Origin: an uncultured Acidimicrobiales bacterium
GTDB taxonomy: Bacteria; Actinomycetota; Acidimicrobiia; Acidimicrobiales; Aldehydirespiratoraceae
Length of the DNA stretch: 64,000 nt
Assembly: GCA_958296055.1 (NCBI GenBank)
Contig: CATQHS010000001.1
Coordinates: 818,277 to 882,276 of the forward strand
Direction of reading: 5' to 3'
Below, in pieces: positions 58,517-64,000 of this stretch; within the stretch, counting starts at the first letter, position 1; every line of letters starts with the position of its first letter. The notes beneath the pieces were generated by a model. It was not told where the DNA came from. It worked only from the letters and a program-made list of their open reading frames with translations, and did no database searches. Position numbers and translations under genes: made by a program.

Positions 58517-60160
58517 GTGGCTCAAGGCTTTCGACGCTGGTTCACCGGCCGCCGCGGTCTTGTAGTCGCGGCCGCGGCTGTAGCCGCGGTTCTGGCCGCG
58601 GTGGCGATCCTCCGCATCGCGCTCGCCGACAGCGACGCAGACGAGGGTTTCCTCGCCGTCTCCGTCGGCGATTACTACGCGTGCGGGCTGCGCGCCGACG
58701 GCATCATCGAATGCTGGGGAGAGAACTGGGCGGGTCAGGCCGACGCGCCGGACGGGCAGTTCAGCGCCGTCGCCGCCGGAAGCGCCCATGCGTGCGGACT
58801 GCACACCGACCAAACCATCGAATGCTGGGGCGATCTGGACTACGCGCCGGACGGGCAATTCATCGCCGTCGAAGTCGGAAGCACCCTTTCGTGCGGACTG
58901 CGCACCGATGAAACCGTCACCTGCTGGGGTGATGGGCTTGCCGACGAAATCACCGGAAAGTTCAGCGCCGCACCCGTCGGCGGATACGCGCATGGGTGCG
59001 GGCTGCGCACCGACGAAACCATCGAATGCTGGGGAGACAACAGCTACGGGCAGGCCGATCCGCCGGGCGGGCAGTTCACCGCCGTCGCCGTTGGCGGAGT
59101 CCACGGGTGCGGGCTGCGCACCGACGAAACCGTCACCTGCTGGGGGGAATACTGGGGCGTCCTATCCGGCCTGATTCTGCCAGCCGGACGGTTTGCAGCC
59201 GTCGACTCAGGTCTAAGTCATTCGTGCGGGCTGCGCACCGACGGAACCATCGAATGCTGGGGCCGCGGCGACAACGGGCAAACCGAAGCGCCGGACGGGC
59301 AGTTCAGCGCCGTCAGCGCCGGAGGTGAGCATTCATGTGGGCTGCGCACCGACGGAACCATCGACTGCTGGCCAGACCTGGCGCAAATCTCGTCCCGGCA
59401 GTTCAGCGCCGTCTCCGTTGGAGAGGAGCATTCGTGCGGGCTGCGCACCGACGGAACCATCGACTGCTGGGGCCGCGACAACTATGGTCAGGCTCAGGCG
59501 CCGGACGGGCAGTTCACCGCCGTCGCCGCCGGGAGCTATCACTCGTGCGGGCTGCGCACCGACGGAACCATCGACTGCTGGGGCGGCCGCGAACTTGAGG
59601 CTCACGCGCCGGACGGGCAGTTCAGCGCCGTCGCCGCCGGGACTCTTAGTTCGTGCGGGCTGCGCACCGACGGAACCATCGACTGCTGGGGGGAAAGCGG
59701 TCCACATTACGGGCCGGAAGGACAGTTCAGCGCCGTCGCCCTCAACGGCTCCAATGTGTGCGGGCTGCGCACCGATGGAACCATCGACTGCCTGGACGGT
59801 CGCGAACCGGATGGGCAGTTCAGCGCCGTCGCCCCTGGAACTTTCCACAAGTGCGGGCTGCGCACCGACGGAACCATCACCTGCTGGGGCCACAACCCCT
59901 ACGGTGAGACCGACGCCCCGGACGGACAATTCACCGCCGTCACCGCCGGTGAATACTATTCGTGCGGGCTGCGCGCCGACGGAACCATTACCTGCTGGGG
60001 CAACGACCATATCGATCGGACCGACGCGCCGGATGGACAATTCACCGCCATCACCGCCGGCGACGGGTCTCACACTTGCGGATTGCGCATCGACGGAACC
60101 ATCGACTGCTGGGGCTTATTGCAAAGTCCGGCTTACGGGTACCACTTCGGCCCCGAGTGA
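58517..60160 (+). CDS. RCC1-like repeat protein, extracytoplasmic, 14 Cys-paired repeats
   Basis: 547 residues. One N-terminal hydrophobic helix (about 15-36) acts as signal peptide or anchor. From residue 51 on I count 14 repeats of about 31-39 residues, each built around CGLRTDGTIDCWG and ending QFSAVxAG. Every repeat has two Cys ten residues apart, 28 in total, suggesting one disulfide per blade. RCC1 propellers have seven blades, so 14 repeats suggest two propellers. It is between the NHEJ genes ligD-pol and ku, but its export signal argues against a DNA repair role. GTG 58517 follows AAGGGGGGG. Function unknown. Confidence 0.85.
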   Translation: MAQGFRRWFTGRRGLVVAAAAVAAVLAAVAILRIALADSDADEGFLAVSVGDYYACGLRADGIIECWGENWAGQADAPDGQFSAVAAGSAHACGLHTDQTIECWGDLDYAPDGQFIAVEVGSTLSCGLRTDETVTCWGDGLADEITGKFSAAPVGGYAHGCGLRTDETIECWGDNSYGQADPPGGQFTAVAVGGVHGCGLRTDETVTCWGEYWGVLSGLILPAGRFAAVDSGLSHSCGLRTDGTIECWGRGDNGQTEAPDGQFSAVSAGGEHSCGLRTDGTIDCWPDLAQISSRQFSAVSVGEEHSCGLRTDGTIDCWGRDNYGQAQAPDGQFTAVAAGSYHSCGLRTDGTIDCWGGRELEAHAPDGQFSAVAAGTLSSCGLRTDGTIDCWGESGPHYGPEGQFSAVALNGSNVCGLRTDGTIDCLDGREPDGQFSAVAPGTFHKCGLRTDGTITCWGHNPYGETDAPDGQFTAVTAGEYYSCGLRADGTITCWGNDHIDRTDAPDGQFTAITAGDGSHTCGLRIDGTIDCWGLLQSPAYGYHFGPE

Positions 60161-60220
60161 CAGTCGGCTTTGGGCGGAGCCTGTCCCGCGGGTATCACTT
60201 CGGCCCCGAGTGACAGTCGG
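60137..60220. repeat. 53-bp-period duplication of the RCC1 gene 3' end
   Basis: A 31-base unit at 60137-60167, containing the stop codon, recurs at 60190-60220 with one mismatch. Confidence 0.8.
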
Positions 60221-60244
60221 CCCGCGCCTTGGACGGGCTGGGCG

Positions 60245-61099
60245 TCAGGCTGACTTGCGGGCCGGTTCCTCCGCCTCGTCCTGGGGTTGGCCAGCCGTCG
60301 GATGGCGGGTCCGGGACTTCTTGGCCGCGGCCACCGACTTCTCCAGCGCAGCCATTAGGTCCACCACCGCGTCGGACGAGGCCGCCGGGGCGGGCGCGGC
60401 CGTCCCAGTGTCGCCGGCCGCCTTGCGCTCGATCAGCTCCAGCAGGGCCGCCCGGTAGGTGTCGGTGTGGCGGGCCGGGTCGAAATCGGCCTCCAGGGTG
60501 GCGATGAGCTGGCGGGCCATGGACTGCTCGCGCTCGTCCACCTCGACGCCGGCCAGAAGATCGAACCCGTCCACCTCCGAGGCGGGCACGATCTCGTCGT
60601 CGTACACCATGGTCGACAGCAGCAGCCGCCCGTCCACGGCCCGGACCGCGGCCAGATGCTGCTTGGACCGCATGACGAAATGGCAGACGGCCACCTTGCC
60701 CGCCTCCTCCATGGCCGCGGCCAGCAGCTTGTAGGGCTTGGCCGCGGCCGGGTCGGGAGCCAGGTGGTAGGCGCTGTCGTAGAAGATCGGGTCGATGTCG
60801 GCTAGGTCCACGAACTCGTCGATGTTGATGGTGCGCGACGCCCGGGGGGCGAGGGCGGCCAGATCGGCCTCGGTGACGGTCACGTAGTCGCCCGAGGCCA
60901 GCTCGTAGCCCTTGCGGATCCGCTCGCTCGGCACCTCGCGGCCGTCGAGGCCCGAGACCCGCTTCTGGCGGACCCGGGCCCCGGTGTCGGCGTCGATCTG
61001 GTTGAACCGCACCGTCTTGCGGCTGATGGCGCTGTGGAGCCGGACCGGGATGGTGACGAGACCGAAGCCGATGGATCCGCTCCAGATCGCTCTGGCCAT
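60245..61099 (-). CDS. ku: Ku protein (NHEJ)
   Basis: Homodimeric ring that binds DNA double-strand ends and recruits LigD. 284 residues: ARAIWSGSIGFGLVTIPVRL at the start, then FNQIDADTGARVRQKRVSG, KGYELASGDYVTVTEADL, INIDEFVDLADIDPIFYD and VCHFVMRSKQHLAAVR. The C-terminal 50 residues are Ala/Lys/Glu-rich, as in actinobacterial Ku. ATG 61099 has GGAGGG upstream and a TACACT -10 overlapping the divergent promoter. It should act with the LigD polymerase domain at 57.5-58.4 kb. Confidence 0.96.
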   Translation of the reverse strand: MARAIWSGSIGFGLVTIPVRLHSAISRKTVRFNQIDADTGARVRQKRVSGLDGREVPSERIRKGYELASGDYVTVTEADLAALAPRASRTINIDEFVDLADIDPIFYDSAYHLAPDPAAAKPYKLLAAAMEEAGKVAVCHFVMRSKQHLAAVRAVDGRLLLSTMVYDDEIVPASEVDGFDLLAGVEVDEREQSMARQLIATLEADFDPARHTDTYRAALLELIERKAAGDTGTAAPAPAASSDAVVDLMAALEKSVAAAKKSRTRHPTAGQPQDEAEEPARKSA

Positions 61100-61130
61100 G
61101 ACGTGCCTTTCCCTCCGCGCCGCCGCACCG

Positions 61131-61140
61131 AGTGTAGGGT
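61131..61140. promoter_or_regulatory. Overlapping divergent -10s of ku and the PP-loop-like gene
   Basis: TACACT on the minus strand (61136-61131, for ku) and TAGGGT on the plus strand (61135-61140) share two base pairs, so polymerase binding should be mutually exclusive. Confidence 0.4.
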
Positions 61141-61173
61141 GGGCGCCGGAGAAGGCACCGAGGTCCCGAGGCC

Positions 61174-62496
61174 GTGAGATTCGAATTCACCTCCAGTGAG
61201 AGCCAGTCGGTTCTGAGAGCCGTCTTTGAAGACGGCGACTCATACGAGGGGTCGAGGCAGGAGGGCGCAAGCCAGACGATCACCTACTCCGGCGAGGACA
61301 TAACCTTCGACTACCCGGTTCGATCCATCCATCCCGACCTGCTCGGCCTGCTGTGCCTGATCGTGTTCTACCCGTTCATCGGCCATAGGGCCGTCTTCCC
61401 GGAGCCGGTGTCGCCCCGCCTCGAGCAGGCGTTCCAGAACCGGAACTTCCGGCAGCGGATCCGCTTCGACAACGTCGATCCCGACATCGAGGTCTACTCC
61501 GGGTCGCGGATGGCGCTTTCCTTCGGCGGCGGGATCGACTCCAGCGCGATCCGCACCATGTTCCCCGACGCATACGTGGTGCATGAAGCCCACATCAAAG
61601 AAGGGCGGCTGGTCCCTTCGCACGCGCATCGAATAGTGCACGACTTGGGTCTGGCCCGGGGGCGGGTGGTGACCAGCAACCAGCGATATGTCTCCAAGCC
61701 GGGGGGCTGGCACGGATGGACGTGCGCCACCGCGGCCGCGCTCTTGATGGCGACGGATAACGACTTCGGCATGATCCTGGTGGGCGCCACTCTGGCCAAC
61801 ACCCTGCTGGCCAACGGGTCGATTTACTGGAACCGGTTCCGGGCCCGGGAACATCACGGATTCACCGGCAACTTCTGGCAGTCCGCCTTCAATGCCGTCG
61901 GTATACCGATGTTCTCGCCCGTGTGCGGTGCCAGTGAGTATTCGACCATGCGTCTGTCCCTGGAACTGGTCAAGGCCGGCAACGTGGTCTACTGCATGGA
62001 ACGAGACGGGCGCCCTTGTTTCAAATGCTCCAAGTGCTTCCGAAGAGACATGATCCGCGCCGTCGTCGATCCCGATCATCGGCCGAATTGGAAGCCTTAC
62101 GATCGGGTGGGCATACACGCATTCCTGAGCGCCAGACCTTTGTATTACGGCCACATATTCTCCTACGCCCGAGACCGGGTCGAAGACCTGCCCTCGTTCA
62201 TCGCGTCCAGGATTAAGGACGTTCCCGCCATCAAGTCGGACTGGCCCGTGAGAGTGCACGACCGCACGTTCGAGTTCTGCGATCCAGGCTGGAGCAGCGC
62301 CATCCGCGAGCGGGTGCTCGAGCATCTGGAGCCGATGGAGCCCGATCATGTGGCCGAGCTGGAGAGCTGGGACCAGAGAGGTCAGGCCCCGAGGCGGGCT
62401 GGCCCCCGGACTCGTCTGCTCAACCTGAAGGCCCGGGCCGGGGCCCGGCTTCGGGGCCGGAGGCGGTCAGGGCGCGAGCAGGATGCGGGCCACTAG
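61174..62496 (+). CDS. Unrecognised PP-loop-like protein with CxxCxxC motif
   Basis: 440 residues, no confident family. Residues 115-125 read LSFGGGIDSSA, like the SGGxDS loop of PP-loop/adenine nucleotide alpha-hydrolase enzymes that adenylate substrates (tRNA thiolases, NMP/Asn synthetases). Residues 282-288 are CFKCSKC after VVYCMERDG (C274), a probable zinc or Fe-S site. The N-terminal 110 residues and the region 130-270 (HEAHIKEGRLVPSHAHRIVH) match nothing I can name. The tail from 390 is Arg-rich and overlaps the convergent gene by 30 bases. Base composition looks less GC-rich than its neighbours. GTG 61174 follows TAGGGT by 33 bases. Adenylation of a substrate is inference. Confidence 0.75.
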   Translation: MRFEFTSSESQSVLRAVFEDGDSYEGSRQEGASQTITYSGEDITFDYPVRSIHPDLLGLLCLIVFYPFIGHRAVFPEPVSPRLEQAFQNRNFRQRIRFDNVDPDIEVYSGSRMALSFGGGIDSSAIRTMFPDAYVVHEAHIKEGRLVPSHAHRIVHDLGLARGRVVTSNQRYVSKPGGWHGWTCATAAALLMATDNDFGMILVGATLANTLLANGSIYWNRFRAREHHGFTGNFWQSAFNAVGIPMFSPVCGASEYSTMRLSLELVKAGNVVYCMERDGRPCFKCSKCFRRDMIRAVVDPDHRPNWKPYDRVGIHAFLSARPLYYGHIFSYARDRVEDLPSFIASRIKDVPAIKSDWPVRVHDRTFEFCDPGWSSAIRERVLEHLEPMEPDHVAELESWDQRGQAPRRAGPRTRLLNLKARAGARLRGRRRSGREQDAGH

Positions 62497-63222
62497 GTCC
62501 TGGCCGAAGGCGGTGACGACGGCCAGGTACATCAGACCGGTGACGGCCATCACCGCCTGGTAGCGCGGCTCCCGCAGGGCGGCGGTGGCCGCGGCCACCA
62601 GAGCGGCGGTGGCCACCGTGCAGGCCACCCAGAACCAGCCCAGCAGACCGTTGTAGCCGTCGTCGATGGCGCCGCTGAGCACCGAGACCATCCCGGTCGG
62701 CCACACCATGACCGCGGTCTCGGCCAGCCACAGCCCCCCGGCAGCGGCCACCAGCTCGCCGATGAGCCGGCGGGGCAGGCCGGGCTGCACCAGGTACCAG
62801 TGGCCCAGCAGCATGGCCCCGGTCACCGCCCCGTAGAACAGCGCCCCCACCGTCGTCCGGGCCACGGCCAGCCCCGGCGGGCCGCTGGCCGCGGCCGCGG
62901 CCAGCACCACCGCGGCCAGGCCGACGCCGGCGGTGACCAGATCGACGACGGGCGGCAGTCCGCCGGAGGACCGCCGGGCCACGGATGCAACCAAGGCGGA
63001 CAACCCGCAGACGGCGAAGACTGCGGTGGCCGCCTCCCGGGTCCAGACCGGCCCGGAGGCCAGGCCCGCGGCCAGCGACCCGGCGGCCAAGCCCAGGCCC
63101 AGGCCCCGCTGCAGCCAGCCGTACCCGGCGCCGATCCGGCGGCTGCGGGTGGCCGCCCACAGGAAGAACCACCCCCCGGCCGCCCACTGGACCAGCACGG
63201 TGGCCGCGTCAAGCCGGATCAT
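62467..63222 (-). CDS. Multi-pass membrane protein of unknown function
   Basis: 251 residues, mostly Ala/Val/Leu helices, about seven to eight: TVLVQWAAGGWFFLWAAT at the N-terminus, LLGHWYLVQPGLPRRLIGEL in the middle and YQAVMAVTGLMYLAVVTAFG near the end. The central HWYLVxPGL pattern with polar residues inside helices could bind a cofactor, but I recognise no family. ATG 63222 lies inside a 35-bp tandem repeat that also provides copies of the start upstream. Confidence 0.7.
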   Translation of the reverse strand: MIRLDAATVLVQWAAGGWFFLWAATRSRRIGAGYGWLQRGLGLGLAAGSLAAGLASGPVWTREAATAVFAVCGLSALVASVARRSSGGLPPVVDLVTAGVGLAAVVLAAAAASGPPGLAVARTTVGALFYGAVTGAMLLGHWYLVQPGLPRRLIGELVAAAGGLWLAETAVMVWPTGMVSVLSGAIDDGYNGLLGWFWVACTVATAALVAAATAALREPRYQAVMAVTGLMYLAVVTAFGQDLVARILLAP

Positions 63223-63300
63223 GGCCGGGCCGGGGGGCGAGAGCCGAGCCGGATCATGGCCGGGCCGGGGAGTGAGGGCCGAGCCGGGTCATGCGGCCGC
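63212..63300. repeat. 35-bp tandem repeat over the start of the membrane gene
   Basis: Two copies (63212-63246, 63247-63281) and a partial third (63282-63300). Each includes the CAT that on the minus strand is the ATG start context. Confidence 0.85.
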
Positions 63301-63339
63301 GACGGCGCGACGCTGGCCGGGCCTGATCACAGGATCAGG

Positions 63340-64000
63340 TCAGGCGAGTACGGCGAGGTCGTGGTCGACGGTGTTCATCGGGTCGGGCCCGGTCTCGCCG
63401 GCCACCACGATGTCCTCGAGCCGAGCCCCCCACTGCCCGGGCACATAGATGCCGGGCTCGATGGAGAAGGCGTTGCCGACGGCCAGCGGGGCCGGGTTGT
63501 CGGCGCCGATGTAGGGCTCCTCGTGGGCCTCCACCCCGATCCCGTGCCCGGTCCGGTGCACGAAGTACTCGCCGTAGCCGGCGGCCTCGATGACGGAGCG
63601 GCCAGCCCGGTCCACGTCGCAGGCCGGGACGCCCACGACGGCTGCGGCCGTCGCCGCGGCCTGGGCCTCGAACAGCACGTCGTAGAGCCGACGGAACTCG
63701 GCCGGCGGCGGGCCGGTGTACACACAGCGGGTGATGTCGGAGCAGTACCCCACCCCGTCGGCCCCGACCAGGGTTCCGCCGTAGTCGCACAGCACCACCT
63801 CGCCCGCGGAGATGACCCGGTCGGAGGGCTCGTGGTGGGGGCTGGCCGCGTTCGCTCCGGCGGCCACGATGGCGAAGTTCACCCGGTGGTGCCCCTCGGC
63901 CAGGATCTGGCGGCCCAGCTCGGCCGACACCTCGGCCTCGGTCCGGCCCACCAGCTCGATCTCGCCGCTCTGGAGCCGGGCCGCGATGCGGTCCACCGCC
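63340..64000 (-). CDS. M24 family metallopeptidase (Xaa-Pro aminopeptidase-like), N-terminus beyond window
   Basis: The pita-bread catalytic domain of a Xaa-Pro dipeptidase/aminopeptidase. Metal ligands are visible: Asp in LCDYGGTLVG, Asp in GYCSDITRC, His in RTGHGIG, Glu in SIEPGIYVPG and Glu in ARLEDIVV. HHEPSDRVISAGEVV is typical. The frame is open to the window end, and GTG 63996 falls inside the conserved domain, so the real start is outside. Loss of the usual N-terminal creatinase-like domain cannot be judged. Confidence 0.9.
   Translation of the reverse strand, partial: AVDRIAARLQSGEIELVGRTEAEVSAELGRQILAEGHHRVNFAIVAAGANAASPHHEPSDRVISAGEVVLCDYGGTLVGADGVGYCSDITRCVYTGPPPAEFRRLYDVLFEAQAAATAAAVVGVPACDVDRAGRSVIEAAGYGEYFVHRTGHGIGVEAHEEPYIGADNPAPLAVGNAFSIEPGIYVPGQWGARLEDIVVAGETGPDPMNTVDHDLAVLA

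Noticed and set aside
58472..60073. Long minus-strand frames opposite the RCC1 gene
   Set aside because: They mirror the repeated codons of the plus-strand gene (repeating SVRSPH or VGAQPA units) and lack independent starts or family features.

Overview
This is a very GC-rich, gene-dense bacterial window: about 51 protein genes, no gene-free stretch over 300 bases, many GTG and TTG starts, and no tRNA, rRNA, CRISPR array or insertion sequence that I can see. The gene content points to Actinomycetota: secA-hpf-comF, a long ahcY, F420 biosynthesis (cofD/fbiA, cofE/fbiB) with an LLM-class oxidoreductase, a DUF5719 protein, an accA3-type biotin carboxylase, an lpdA-type flavoprotein, and Ku. The order secA, hpf, comF, ahcY, manA, manB, fbiA, fbiB, mannose-1-P guanylyltransferase, LCP, birA, accA3, lpdA follows the M. 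tuberculosis Rv3240c-Rv3303c order. The GLUG-repeat lipoproteins and the Cys-paired RCC1 protein make an Acidimicrobiia-like lineage my best guess (inference only).

Layout. 1-10.3 kb (minus): SecA (cut by the window edge), short HPF, ComF, an SDR, an F420-type oxidoreductase, AhcY, ManA, a Trm112-like protein and phosphomannomutase. 10.3-15.4 kb: two tandem, nearly identical GLUG-repeat lipoproteins, then a decayed AlbA_2/HATPase gene. 15.4-27.1 kb: envelope glycan genes (GT2, a very large membrane protein, a GT2-membrane fusion, DUF5719) around a CPBP protease, FtsH and a thioredoxin-fold protein. 27.3-30.9 kb (plus): GDP-mannose dehydratase and partner SDR, then fbiA/fbiB. 31-41.3 kb (minus): galE, sugar-1-P nucleotidyltransferase, a His-rich membrane protein, three glycosyltransferases, UDP-xylose synthase, UDP-glucose dehydrogenase and an LCP ligase. 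41.4-45.4 kb: birA next to its substrate gene accA3, then lpdA. 45.5-53 kb: GT39, PIG-V-like, GT2, polyprenyl-P sugar transferase, GT2 and flippase. 53-64 kb: rhodanese-MoeB fusion, sirtuin, unknown protein, PepA, LigD polymerase domain, RCC1 propeller, Ku, an unrecognised PP-loop-like protein, a membrane protein and the end of an M24 peptidase.

How they work together. ManA, ManB and the nucleotidyltransferase can make GDP-mannose, and Gmd plus its neighbour can turn it into a GDP-deoxyhexose. GalE, Ugd and Uxs supply UDP-Gal, UDP-GlcA and UDP-Xyl. The glycosyltransferases, polyprenyl-P sugar transferase, flippase and LCP protein are the assembly, export and wall-attachment steps, so most of the window looks like a distributed surface-polysaccharide factory laid over an old housekeeping gene order.

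Two patterns recur. Many starts have a TANNNT -10 hexamer only 6-9 bases upstream, i.e. apparently leaderless mRNAs; in several places the upstream gene's TAG stop is part of that hexamer. Short tandem duplications (13-53 bp period) sit at gene junctions and often carry an extra copy of a start or stop codon.
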